DNA of 8,426 nucleotides from Gammaproteobacteria bacterium (GTDB lineage: Bacteria; Pseudomonadota; Gammaproteobacteria; Steroidobacterales; SZUA-146): the NCBI GenBank assembly GCA_013002925.1, contig JABDLQ010000335.1, forward strand, positions 1 through 8,426, in the 5' to 3' direction. Below, piece by piece: positions 1 to 7,302 of the stretch. The notes under the pieces are model-generated. The model ran no database searches, was not told the origin of the DNA, and saw only the letters and a program-made list of their open reading frames with translations. Both the position numbers and the translations under genes were made by a program. Position 1 is the first letter of the stretch; each line of letters opens with the position of its first letter.

Positions 1-1048
1 GCACAATGGTCGTGGAGGCGGCTATTTCCGCGGCAAATCCGCGACTGGGTGTTAACTGGGTAATGCGCTCACCCACGGTACCCATCACTCTGCGGCCATA
101 AGTTGCCAGACCGATCGCGATCCCCAGACCACCCAGCAATAATACCCAGGTAGGAGTCGCTGCTTTGGCGCCAACCCCTGATGCGACTGCGCTAAGCACC
201 GCTGCCAGGGGCCCTATCGCATTAGCCACGTCATTTGATCCATGTGCAAACGCCATGCCACAGGCGGTCACCACCATCAACACACCAAATACGCGCTCCA
301 CGGTGTAATAGTGAAACTTCTTGTCCGCCTTGGGATCAACTTCGATGCGGCTGATAAAAATCGCGCCTATGATTGAAATTCCCACCGCAATTGACGCGGC
401 CAGTGTCACAGAGGTCGCGGGATCGAGATCAAGGCCAACATGTTTGAGGCCTTTGAGCATGGTCACGAGCGAAATCATGAATGCGGCGAGAAACATATAT
501 CCGGGGACATAGCGACGCGCACACGCTAGCGGATCGCTACGTGACAGAATGAGCCACTGCACCGACTGAAAAATTCCAAATGCGAAAATGCCGGATACAA
601 GAGGTGACACCACCCAACTCATGGCAATCGTGCCAATTTTTGACCAGTCAACCGATTCGAATCCGGCACCCACAACAGCGAAACCGACAATCGCGCCGAC
701 AATTGAATGGGTGGTAGAGACCGGCCAGCCGCGCTGAGATGCCACCAATAGCCACGTACCGGCTGCCAGCAGCGCCGCCAGCATGCCCCAGATCAGGGTT
801 TCCGGATCGTTTTCAAAGAGTGCCGGGTTGACGATGCCTTTGCGGATGGTGGACGTGACCTCACCACCTGCGAGAACGGCGCCGGCGAATTCGAATATCA
901 TCGCAACAATAAACGCATTGCGTACCGTCAGTACTTTTGCGCCCACCGAGGTGCCCATCGCATTGGCTACATCATTCGCGCCGATGCCCCAGGCCATAAA
1001 AAAGCCAAACAGGGCTGCAAGCCCGATGTATATCGTTGCGTGATCCAT
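1..1048 (-). CDS. PiT-family inorganic phosphate permease, 3' end missing
   Basis: This encodes an inner-membrane phosphate transporter of the PiT family, which takes up phosphate (often as a metal-phosphate complex) driven by the ion gradient. The 349 codons present start MDHATIYIGL and are strongly hydrophobic. Both halves of the internal repeat that defines the family are visible: GIGANDVANAMGTSVG at residues 21-36 and AHGSNDVANAIGPLAAV at about 268-284. The stretch PVSTTHSIVGAIVG (109-122) is also typical. A polar loop at about 235-247 (EVDPKADKKFHYY) separates the two halves. The reading frame is still open at the left edge; family members are usually a little over 400 residues, so perhaps 60-80 C-terminal residues are missing. 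The ATG lies 7 nt after the stop of the DUF47 gene, and a GGTAGGA ribosome binding site overlaps that stop, so the two genes are probably co-transcribed and translationally coupled. Family assignment is very secure; affinity and coupling ion are not shown. Confidence 0.96.
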   Translation of the reverse strand, partial: MDHATIYIGLAALFGFFMAWGIGANDVANAMGTSVGAKVLTVRNAFIVAMIFEFAGAVLAGGEVTSTIRKGIVNPALFENDPETLIWGMLAALLAAGTWLLVASQRGWPVSTTHSIVGAIVGFAVVGAGFESVDWSKIGTIAMSWVVSPLVSGIFAFGIFQSVQWLILSRSDPLACARRYVPGYMFLAAFMISLVTMLKGLKHVGLDLDPATSVTLAASIAVGISIIGAIFISRIEVDPKADKKFHYYTVERVFGVLMVVTACGMAFAHGSNDVANAIGPLAAVLSAVASGVGAKAATPTWVLLLGGLGIAIGLATYGRRVMGTVGERITQLTPSRGFAAEIAASTTIV

Positions 1049-1055
1049 AGGATTC

Positions 1056-1727
1056 CTACCGAGCTAAAAGTAATTCCAGGCGGCGGCCGACGCCTTCGGC
1101 GCGATCTGCCACATCTCCGACCATTTCAATCACCTTGTAAAGAAACATCACGTCAATGGGATCAAGGTCTTTTTCAAGTTCCTGGAGTCCATTACGCAAA
1201 TCGATTTGCATGTCGTCAGTCTCATTTTCAATCTGGTCAAGTTCCACGATGAGTGCTTCGACAAGATGTGCCTCATTGCCACGGAAACCGGTTTCGTAAA
1301 GTTCATCGAGCTGGCGAATCGTAGTGCGGGCCTTTTTGGCGGCATCCACATTGCGGCGGACGTAGGCCATTAGCATATCGTGCAAACTCGGCGGAATTTC
1401 CAGATGGCGGCCGACCACCAACCCGGAAATGTGGCGGGCGCGGTTGGCAATGGAATCCTGCAAATGGGTGATGTTCAGCAAATCATCGCGGGCCACCGGC
1501 ATAAACAATCCTGACGGCAGGTTGGAGCGAATTTCATGTTTGAGCGTGTCAGCCTCATTTTCAAACGCAACAATTTGTTCGCGGATGGCGCGGGCTGCGG
1601 TCCAGTCCGATCCGGTTGCTGCTTCAAACAATTTGATCAGTTCGCGCGCCGCCCGATAACAACGGTCGCTGTGCGTCTGAATGGGTTTGACGGGCGATTT
1701 GCCAAAAATTTTCTCAAAATAGCTCAC
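1056..1727 (-). CDS. PhoU-like DUF47 (TIGR00153-type) phosphate-transport accessory protein
   Basis: This is a 223-aa soluble, largely alpha-helical protein of the DUF47 family, distant relatives of PhoU that sit next to PiT transporters in many bacteria and are thought to modulate them. Acidic E-x3-D signatures typical of the PhoU-like metal-binding helices are visible: FENEAD (55-60), IENETD (166-171) and a third cluster in VIEMVGDVADRAEGVGRR (199-216). There is no signal peptide or membrane segment, so it should be cytoplasmic. The start is GTG at 1727. An in-frame TGA at 1736-1734 rules out any start further upstream. The best Shine-Dalgarno (AAGGAG, 1745-1740) is 12 nt away, longer than usual. 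It is the first gene of a two-gene operon with the PiT permease. The family call is firm; the regulatory role is inferred from family knowledge and gene order. Confidence 0.94.
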   Translation of the reverse strand: MSYFEKIFGKSPVKPIQTHSDRCYRAARELIKLFEAATGSDWTAARAIREQIVAFENEADTLKHEIRSNLPSGLFMPVARDDLLNITHLQDSIANRARHISGLVVGRHLEIPPSLHDMLMAYVRRNVDAAKKARTTIRQLDELYETGFRGNEAHLVEALIVELDQIENETDDMQIDLRNGLQELEKDLDPIDVMFLYKVIEMVGDVADRAEGVGRRLELLLAR

Positions 1728-1767
1728 GGGACTTCAGCGCTCCTTTATCATTAATCAACACCAACAC

Positions 1768-1773
1768 AGTATA
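1768..1773 (-). promoter_or_regulatory. Possible -10 element for the DUF47-PiT operon
   Basis: The minus strand reads TATACT here, a 5-of-6 match to the sigma-70 -10 consensus, and it would place transcription start about 35 nt before the GTG start codon. No good -35 hexamer is seen at 16-18 bp spacing and there is no extended -10 TG, so this is tentative. The rest of the 224-nt gap between the divergent genes (1728-1951) holds no clear Pho box, terminator or small gene. Confidence 0.25.
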
Positions 1774-1951
1774 GTCGTCAGGCTGCAGATCTATCGTACA
1801 AATTTCCGGCAACTCGCACCTGTTTATGAGGATCAGCCACCCTGTGAAGTGATACTATCCGGTAGCATCCAGGAGAACATTTATCCAGATGATGTGATCA
1901 ATGGGTCTTACGGTAAAAATTCATTAAACATATGAAATTAAAAGAGAAAAC

Positions 1952-2227
1952 ATGAAAATCAGAGTTGAGATGCAAGTTACGCCCAAAGAGTTTCGGGAGG
2001 CGCTTGGCCTGCCCGATGTCGCTGGCATCCAAAAAGATGTCATTAATGCCATCCAGGGCAAGCTGGCGGCCAATATGGACGAATTCGATCCGGTCTCACT
2101 GTTTCGCGGCTTTGTCTCCCAGGGCATGGTGTCCGCCGGTGACTTGCAAAAAGTCATCGAGCGCTTTGCTAACATCGGCTCCGCAGGGCTCAAGAGCAAA
2201 AGCAAGGGTTCCGGCACTAAATCCTGA
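1952..2227 (+). CDS. Small conserved protein resembling DUF6489
   Basis: This encodes a 91-aa soluble protein. The N-terminus, MKIRVEMQVTPKEFREALGL followed by PDV, resembles the DUF6489 group of small proteobacterial proteins: a short beta strand, then a T-P-x-E helix and an L-G-L-P-D-V motif. The rest looks helical and amphipathic (residues 25-75), and the tail is lysine/serine/glycine rich (80-91). No signal peptide, membrane segment or catalytic motif is visible, and the molecular function of this group is unknown to me. A purine-rich stretch (AAAAGAGAAAA) just before the ATG includes an AAGAG ribosome binding site. The gene is divergent from the phosphate operon and convergent with the lipoprotein gene, whose stop lies 30 nt away. 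An opposite-strand open frame over the same span was judged a shadow. The family name comes from memory of the motif; that the gene is real is more certain than its family. Confidence 0.83.
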   Translation: MKIRVEMQVTPKEFREALGLPDVAGIQKDVINAIQGKLAANMDEFDPVSLFRGFVSQGMVSAGDLQKVIERFANIGSAGLKSKSKGSGTKS

Positions 2228-2257
2228 CACGGTGCCCTGGCTGCTAAACGCCGCACC

Positions 2258-2851
2258 TTAGCGTTCGTCCATGTAGCGCTGCACCCGTTCCTTGGTGGCA
2301 GCGTGGGTCAGGCCGGCCTTGCCGGCAATAGCCAGTGCCTCTGGATCACTCATCCCGTGTGTGTCCGTCAGATGTGCTGCCAGCCACGCTGCGGCACGAT
2401 TGCCGGACGAGCAGTGTAACAGCACACCACCGTCGCGATTTTGCATGACAATGCGCTCAATGCGTTGCAGCGTCATGCGGTCAAATGAGGCTCCCTGTTT
2501 CGGGATTGGAATATTGAGATATTTCATTCCCAGGACTGCGGTTGCCGCCTGTTCGTTCCAGTCATACTCATGGGGTTCGCGCAGATTTACGACCGTCGTG
2601 ACACCGGCTGCCTGTGCTCGCTGCAAAGCTGCATCATCGGGCTGGGATGCAATATAAATATGTTTTATTTGCCGGACATTGTCGCTGGCGCCCCAGGTCA
2701 TCGCCTCTGAAACGTCAGCGGTCGACAGGCCAGACCCCTGTGCATCCGGAGTTGCTGGAGAGCTCGCATCAGTCGGAGTCATGGTCGAGTGCGAACAGGC
2801 GACCAGGCAGGTGGCGAGAGCCACAACGAGCAGGTTGCGAAGAGATTGCAT
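2258..2851 (-). CDS. Lipoprotein with DSP/PTP-like phosphatase domain (DUF442-type fold)
   Basis: This encodes a 197-aa exported lipoprotein with a compact cysteine-phosphatase-like domain. Residues 1-18 form a lipoprotein signal peptide (hydrophobic core LLVVALATCLVA) ending in the lipobox LVAC, so Cys19 should be lipidated. Ser20 follows, and the absence of Asp at that position predicts outer-membrane sorting. Residues 20-50 are a low-complexity Ser/Thr/Pro/Ala linker. The domain at about 60-195 shows IYIASQPDDAAL, then VTTVVNLREPHE, YLNIPIP, and the phosphate-loop motif HCSSGNRAAAWLAAHL. These resemble the DUF442 and related dual-specificity-like phosphatases. The candidate nucleophile is Cys147 with Arg152, giving C-x4-R rather than the C-x5-R of classical tyrosine phosphatases. 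Asp124 is a possible general acid. The ribosome binding site is weak (AGGGG). The substrate is unknown and neighbours do not suggest one. A structural rather than catalytic role is possible. Confidence 0.9.
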   Translation of the reverse strand: MQSLRNLLVVALATCLVACSHSTMTPTDASSPATPDAQGSGLSTADVSEAMTWGASDNVRQIKHIYIASQPDDAALQRAQAAGVTTVVNLREPHEYDWNEQAATAVLGMKYLNIPIPKQGASFDRMTLQRIERIVMQNRDGGVLLHCSSGNRAAAWLAAHLTDTHGMSDPEALAIAGKAGLTHAATKERVQRYMDER

Positions 2852-2935
2852 GGTGTGTGCCCCTGTACAAACCAGGACCGGCCCCAGCCGGCGTAGCCCG
2901 GTATGAAGTTCAATAAAACCCGTGGCGCTGTTTAC

Positions 2936-2962
2936 TAACGCACCTGCGATTAACTTAACGCA
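2936..2962. repeat. Short TAACGCA direct repeats, possible operator
   Basis: TAACGCA occurs at 2936-2942 and again at 2956-2962, exactly 20 bp apart, with an inverted near-copy (TGCGATTAA) at 2945-2953 between them. The cluster is about 85-115 nt upstream of the lipoprotein phosphatase start and about 40-70 nt beyond the stop of the ABC operon. The layout suits a regulator binding site, but repeats this short can arise by chance. No clear promoter or intrinsic terminator was seen elsewhere in the gap 2852-3003. Confidence 0.25.
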
Positions 2963-3003
2963 ACGGTTGGCGAACTCTATACGTAGACACCGCAGTCTCT
3001 CGG

Positions 3004-4194
3004 CTACATGCTGTTTTTGAACGCCAGTGTGACCGGCAGGCGGGCCGCGCGCCAGGCTGGAAACACGCCACCGACAAGGCCGATGATCAGGGCGAGAATG
3101 ATGCCGTTTTTGAACAGCTGCGGCGACATCTGAAAATCAAACACCACTTGCGAAAAACTCGCACCAAGAGTGGAAGCCGTCACACCATCAAGAAACAGAT
3201 AACTGACCAGTGCACCCACAATACCGCCAATGATGGATAGCACGATGGATTCCGCCAGCGTCCCGAAAAAGGCGGACATATTGCTGAAGCCGATCGCACG
3301 CAGAGTGGCGATTTCCGTGCCGCGCGAGGCGACTGACGTGTACATGGTGTTGAGTGCCCCGGCGAGCGCCCCCAGTGCCATCACAATGCTCAACCCCCAT
3401 CCAAAAACTACAATACCGCGGAGTGCAGAACCCTGTTCGGCAAAATAGGCGGCCTCGGTTTCCACGTCCAGGTTCATCCGTGGGTCGTCTTCAGCCAGTT
3501 GTTTGATCCCCTCAATGTTACCCGGCTCTTCGAGTAGTACCCGCATGGTTTGAAAGGTTGTGCCGCGCTGAAACTGGGTTTGAACGGTGAGCGCATCGGC
3601 CCAGAGCTCACTCTCGAATGCCGAACCGCCGGTTGAAAAAACGCCCACCACTTTCCAGGTGGTTTTGCCAAAGCGCACCTCGCGACCCAGCTCAAAGCCG
3701 TCAAACTCAGCCAGCACACCCTGACCTACGATCAATTCATTGCGGCCCGGTTCAAACTGTCTGCCCGCGACAATTTCCACCGTATCGCGTAGCTCGAATC
3801 CGCCCAGTGAAATACCACGCAGCGGCAGGTTTACTTCTGTTTGCGTAGTCCGCTTGATGCCGTTCACAATGACGTACAGTTCAGCAGAATAGACAGGATT
3901 GTTGTCGGCGTCCCGCGCAATGCCAGGTGCCGTTGCCAGAATATTGATATTGTCGCGTGACACGGTGCTGTTTAATTCAGAGCGGGAGCCTTTGCGCGAG
4001 ATGATGCCAATTTTTTCGCTGCCGGTACCGGCGAGCGTTTGCTCAAAGCCGTTGGCCATGGCCAAAAATGATAACAATACGGCCACGACGACTGACACCG
4101 CGAACACTGCGGCAAGAGACATCCACAGGCGTTTTGGCAAGCTGCGAATATTCATTACGATCACAGTCCAGATTTGCGACAGCAGGCTTCCCAT
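3004..4194 (-). CDS. ABC transporter permease B, FtsX/MacB-type
   Basis: This 396-aa inner-membrane protein is the last gene of the ABC export operon. Its topology is that of FtsX/MacB-type permeases: one N-terminal membrane helix (about 27-49), a large periplasmic domain (about 50-257), then three helices at about 258-283, 308-336 and 362-382. Between the second and third helices lies the conserved cytoplasmic coupling segment RGTEIATLRAIGF (291-303), and after the last helix comes FPAWRAARLPVTLAFK (379-393), both characteristic of the family. Such permeases transmit ATPase movement to the periplasm rather than forming a classical import channel. The ATG is 9 nt past the stop of permease A, and its ribosome binding site (TTAGGAG) overlaps that stop, pointing to coupled translation. 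Sequence and length differ clearly from permease A, so the pair probably acts as a heterodimer, as LolC and LolE do. The substrate is unknown. Confidence 0.94.
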   Translation of the reverse strand: MGSLLSQIWTVIVMNIRSLPKRLWMSLAAVFAVSVVVAVLLSFLAMANGFEQTLAGTGSEKIGIISRKGSRSELNSTVSRDNINILATAPGIARDADNNPVYSAELYVIVNGIKRTTQTEVNLPLRGISLGGFELRDTVEIVAGRQFEPGRNELIVGQGVLAEFDGFELGREVRFGKTTWKVVGVFSTGGSAFESELWADALTVQTQFQRGTTFQTMRVLLEEPGNIEGIKQLAEDDPRMNLDVETEAAYFAEQGSALRGIVVFGWGLSIVMALGALAGALNTMYTSVASRGTEIATLRAIGFSNMSAFFGTLAESIVLSIIGGIVGALVSYLFLDGVTASTLGASFSQVVFDFQMSPQLFKNGIILALIIGLVGGVFPAWRAARLPVTLAFKNSM

Positions 4195-4203
4195 GTTCAG
4201 CTC

Positions 4204-5358
4204 CTAACTGCGGCTAAGGGCAGTGACGATGTTCAGGCGTAGCGCATTCACCGCCGGCACGATGCCGGTAATCAGCCCCAGAGCCAGCATGATGAGTATG
4301 GCTTTGAACACGCTGGTACCATCCATGATCAACGGCGGTAGTTGTATCGGCGCGTTGCTGATCAGATGGATCAGACCACGGGCAGCAAGTAAACCCAGCA
4401 GCCCGCCGATCATGGCAATGGCCACGGATTCGGCCAGCACCATTCGAAAGATAGCAGGGGAAGTAAAACCCAGGGTTTTCATCACGCCAATTTCGTTTGT
4501 TCTCTCGCGAATCGATAGCACCATGGAGTTGCCAACAATCACCAGAATGATAAAAAATGCGGCCACCACCACCGACGTCAGAATCAGCCCGATATTTCCG
4601 ATTTGTTCGATGAAAGCTTTGTTAAATGCAACCTCTGGCATGGTGTCGGTTTCAGCGGGCGTGTTGGCAAAAAGATCATCAATAGCGTTGACGACCTGTT
4701 CGTTTTTATCGGGGGAGGTAGTACGCACGCCCATCCAGCCGATAAAGTTGCCGCCAAATGATTGCGTTTCATTAAAATATTTGTAGTGAAAGTACACGCT
4801 GTTGGAATCAGATTGTTCGTCTTTGCCGCGATAGATTGCAACGACATCGAAATCCCAGACCGTGCTGCCGTCACGTTGTGAAAAAATATTGGAATTTATC
4901 GGGATCCGGTCACCCACCTTCCAGCCAAACGTGCGCGCAACACTTTCACCGGCAATCAGGCCCTGGCGGTTCTTCAACCAGGCTTCTGCTTCAGCGGGCG
5001 TTAATACGTAGTCATCGTACACATCAAGAAAACTCTCGGGGTCGACGGCCATCATGGTAAACAGCTTTTGCGGGTCCTGGTAATAACCACCAAACCAGTT
5101 CAGATGCGTGACCGCGTCGACGCCCTCCACCGATTTGACTTTGTTAAAGTGCGAGATCGGCAATGATTGTGTGAAATGAATCTTGTTGACAACAATCAGG
5201 CGATCATCGGCAGATAATTCGACTCCTGCATTCAACGCCATCTGAAACGCCGTCAGCGTTCCATAGACCATGAATGCAATAAAGGTGGCAAACAGGGTAA
5301 GAAACAGGCGCAGCTTGCTGCGTGTCAGGTTTTTGAAAACCAGGTACAGGCTGCTCAT
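4204..5358 (-). CDS. ABC transporter permease A, FtsX/MacB-type
   Basis: This 384-aa inner-membrane permease has the FtsX/MacB topology: membrane helix about 17-38, periplasmic domain about 40-254, then helices at about 255-281, 302-332 and 351-371. The coupling segment RERTNEIGVMKTLGF (284-298) and the closing motif GIVPAVNALRLN (365-376) mark the family. The periplasmic domain is rich in aromatic residues (for example NWFGGYY at 87-93 and YFHYKYF at 189-195), which may matter for substrate or adaptor contact, though this is speculative. Its ATG overlaps the ATPase stop in an ATGA arrangement, so translation should be coupled. Together with the ATPase and permease B it forms an apparent three-protein ABC core, in contrast to MacB where ATPase and permease are one chain. 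LolCDE also uses separate chains, but the adaptor gene in front argues for an export role rather than lipoprotein sorting. Confidence 0.94.
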   Translation of the reverse strand: MSSLYLVFKNLTRSKLRLFLTLFATFIAFMVYGTLTAFQMALNAGVELSADDRLIVVNKIHFTQSLPISHFNKVKSVEGVDAVTHLNWFGGYYQDPQKLFTMMAVDPESFLDVYDDYVLTPAEAEAWLKNRQGLIAGESVARTFGWKVGDRIPINSNIFSQRDGSTVWDFDVVAIYRGKDEQSDSNSVYFHYKYFNETQSFGGNFIGWMGVRTTSPDKNEQVVNAIDDLFANTPAETDTMPEVAFNKAFIEQIGNIGLILTSVVVAAFFIILVIVGNSMVLSIRERTNEIGVMKTLGFTSPAIFRMVLAESVAIAMIGGLLGLLAARGLIHLISNAPIQLPPLIMDGTSVFKAILIMLALGLITGIVPAVNALRLNIVTALSRS

Positions 5359-6050
5359 GCGGCCAGGTCCTTTTCCACAAATTGCCCTTTGTCCAGATGC
5401 AGTGTGCGTTTGGCGTATTTGGCAGCCTGCGGATCGTGTGTAACCATCACGATGGTCTTGCCAAATTTGCTGTTTAATAGTTGCAGTATGCCAAGAATTT
5501 CATCCGCGGTTTCACGGTCGAGATCACCGGTTGGCTCATCACACAGAAGCAGCTTCGGGTCAGACACGAGCGCTCGTGCAATAGCCACACGCTGCTGCTG
5601 ACCACCGGACATTTCACTGGGCATATGCCTGGCCCTGTCGCTGAGATTCACCAGTTCAAGAGCTGCTGCCACGTTTTTTTTGCGTTGTTGCTTGCCGAGC
5701 CGGGTCAGCAACAGGGGCAACTCAACATTGCGGTTGGCATTGAGCATTGGCATCAGATTGTAAAACTGAAAAATAAAACCAATGTTATTGGCACGCCAGG
5801 CAGCCAATTGCCCTTCGGACAGCGTGTCGACTCGTTTGCCGTCAAAATTAATTTCGCCGGCAGTGGGTTTGTCCACCCCGCCAAGCAAATTCAGCAAGGT
5901 CGTTTTACCTGACCCCGAGGGTCCCATGATGGCCAGAAAATCACCTTTTTTTATCGACATGTTTAAATTGTCAAAAACGGCAATACTTTCCGTGCCCTTG
6001 ACAAATTTCTTGGCAACATTTTTAAGCTCAAACAGAATTTCATCGCTCAT
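5355..6050 (-). CDS. ABC transporter ATP-binding protein, MacB/LolD-type
   Basis: This 231-aa cytoplasmic ATPase powers the exporter. All nucleotide-binding motifs are intact: Walker A GPSGSGKTT (43-51), Q-loop glutamine Gln95 in FIFQFYNLMP, signature MSGGQQQR (147-154), Walker B LLLCDEP with Asp171 and the catalytic Glu172, D-loop GDLD (175-178) and switch His205 in VTHD. The FQFYNLMPMLNANRNVELPL segment and the SGGQQQRVAIARAL helix place it in the MacB/LolD/FtsE-like group that pairs with FtsX-type permeases. The length fits a stand-alone ATPase domain. The start is ATG at 6050, 24 nt after the adaptor stop, with a weak AGGGG ribosome binding site. Its stop overlaps the permease A start by 4 nt. 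Class assignment is very secure; the exact subfamily is not. Confidence 0.97.
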   Translation of the reverse strand: MSDEILFELKNVAKKFVKGTESIAVFDNLNMSIKKGDFLAIMGPSGSGKTTLLNLLGGVDKPTAGEINFDGKRVDTLSEGQLAAWRANNIGFIFQFYNLMPMLNANRNVELPLLLTRLGKQQRKKNVAAALELVNLSDRARHMPSEMSGGQQQRVAIARALVSDPKLLLCDEPTGDLDRETADEILGILQLLNSKFGKTIVMVTHDPQAAKYAKRTLHLDKGQFVEKDLAA

Positions 6051-6074
6051 TTACTGCCCCTGCAAAAATTTAGT

Positions 6075-7121
6075 TCAGGATTTGAGAAACGCAACCTTAA
6101 CACCCATATCCGGCAGGATGCGTGCATCTTTTTCGCCGATGCCAATGCGTACCTTGACGGTTGCTTTGGCGCGATCTGCCGTTGGAATGACGGCAATTAC
6201 CGACGCCGGGATTTTCCATTCCGGATACGCATCCAGGCTGGCCTCAACCGTTTGCCCGGCAAATACCCGGCCGATGAATGACTCGTTAACATCAACTTCG
6301 ATTTCCAGTGAGTCCATATCGACGATAGTGCAGATACCGGTCCGCGTAAAGCCGCCGCCGGCAGAACCGGGAGAGACAATTTCGCCGGTTTGCGCATTCT
6401 TGACGGTCACGACACCGGCAAATGGCGCGCGCACCGTGTGGTCATCCAGGTGCTCACGCTGACGCTCGGTCTCTTGCTTTGCTACCTCGATAGTGGCGCT
6501 GGCGCTCGCCAGTTGCGCCTCTAATGAGTCAACCTGTGCGGACGCCCGGGTTAAATCCGCCTCCGATGCGAGTCCCTTGCCACGCAAATCGCTGGCGCGC
6601 TGATACACCCGGCGAGCTTCAGCCAGATTGGCGGTCACATTGTCCATGGCAGCTATTTGAGCCTGTAATTGCGCTTCGGCCAGTCGCAAATTGACCGTGG
6701 CCACTGCACTGTCCAGTTGTGCCAGAACCTGGCCGGCTTCAACCAGCATCCCTTCTTCGACGTTCACATCGGTGATCAGACCGGTGATTTGTGATGACAC
6801 CGTGGCGATGCGTCGCGCCGTGATGTACCCGGAGGCGTTCAGGATCTCTCGATCCGCACTGGCGGTTGGCGTGGATTCAGCTTTTTCCGCGTCAGGACCG
6901 GCATTGTTGGTAGCGGTAATGGTGGTTGCCGGACGGGGTGTTGCGGCGGGTTCCTTCGGGGTCGGCGTAGCTGTCGGTGCAAATAGCCAGATGGCCGCAA
7001 CTCCACCGACCCCGGCCGCGACGAGCGCGAGCAAGAATGCCTGCCACGCAGAAATTCCCCGGGTGTCTGGTGCACTTCGGTCGATGGTTAGCTGATCCAG
7101 TAACTCGCTCTTGTCATTCAT
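6075..7121 (-). CDS. Periplasmic adaptor (membrane fusion protein) of the ABC exporter, MacA/HlyD-like
   Basis: This adaptor should link the inner-membrane ABC complex to an outer-membrane channel. With the chosen start it is 348 aa: cytoplasmic N-terminus (1-25), membrane anchor (about 26-48), a Pro/Thr/Ala-rich linker (about 49-92), first barrel-sandwich (lipoyl-like) half SGYITARRIATVSSQITGLI (97-116) running to QLD at 137, helical hairpin (about 140-226), second half VRAPFAGVVTVKNAQTGEIV (230-249), and a beta-barrel from about 265. The hairpin tip matches R-x3-L-x6-S (Arg175, Leu179, Ser186), the motif known from MacA and AcrA for contact with TolC. I place the start at 7121 because AGGA (7131-7128) lies 6 nt upstream of that ATG. 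An in-frame ATG at 7187 would add 22 residues but has no ribosome binding site. It is the first gene of the four-gene operon. The linker is unusually long for a MacA-like protein. Confidence 0.94.
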   Translation of the reverse strand: MNDKSELLDQLTIDRSAPDTRGISAWQAFLLALVAAGVGGVAAIWLFAPTATPTPKEPAATPRPATTITATNNAGPDAEKAESTPTASADREILNASGYITARRIATVSSQITGLITDVNVEEGMLVEAGQVLAQLDSAVATVNLRLAEAQLQAQIAAMDNVTANLAEARRVYQRASDLRGKGLASEADLTRASAQVDSLEAQLASASATIEVAKQETERQREHLDDHTVRAPFAGVVTVKNAQTGEIVSPGSAGGGFTRTGICTIVDMDSLEIEVDVNESFIGRVFAGQTVEASLDAYPEWKIPASVIAVIPTADRAKATVKVRIGIGEKDARILPDMGVKVAFLKS

Positions 7122-7127
7122 CCGTTT

Positions 7128-7131
7128 TCCT
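7128..7131 (-). promoter_or_regulatory. Ribosome binding site deciding the start of the first adaptor
   Basis: The minus strand reads AGGA here, 6 nt before the ATG at 7121-7119. The alternative in-frame ATG at 7187 is preceded by CCGGTTCATCAC, with no purine-rich site. This favours the shorter 348-aa product. Confidence 0.65.
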
Positions 7132-7302
7132 GATGTCACTCGCCAAAATTTGTTGTTGGATTTCCCTGGCTGGCGGACCGACTCCATGTGATGAACCGGT
7201 GTGCGAATCCTGCCATTTTCACAAAAGCAGGGGCCGGATGCCAGAAAAACCGTGGTTTATCCTCTAAAACGCACAAAAAGCGGGCGTCAGCTTGTGGCAG
7301 AT

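Noticed and set aside
1728..1951. Pho box for PhoB control of the phosphate operon
   Set aside because: I looked for paired CTGTCAT-like repeats at 11-bp spacing. CTGTGAA at 1842-1848 has no matching partner, so no Pho box is called.
1924..2256. Minus-strand 110-codon frame opposite the small 91-aa gene
   Set aside because: The plus-strand frame has a family-like N-terminus and a ribosome binding site; the opposite frame looks like a shadow.
2243..2262. GCTAA...TTAGC hairpin between two convergent genes as a terminator
   Set aside because: The stem is only 5 bp with an 11-nt loop part and no T-run on either strand; too weak to call.
7122..7187. 22-residue N-terminal extension of the first adaptor from ATG at 7187
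   Set aside because: The frame is open, but there is no ribosome binding site at 7187, while the ATG at 7121 has AGGA at good spacing.
7272..7296. CACAA...TTGTG inverted repeat, and a similar GTGTA...TACAC at 7341-7364
   Set aside because: Five-base arms are expected several times by chance in a region this long.
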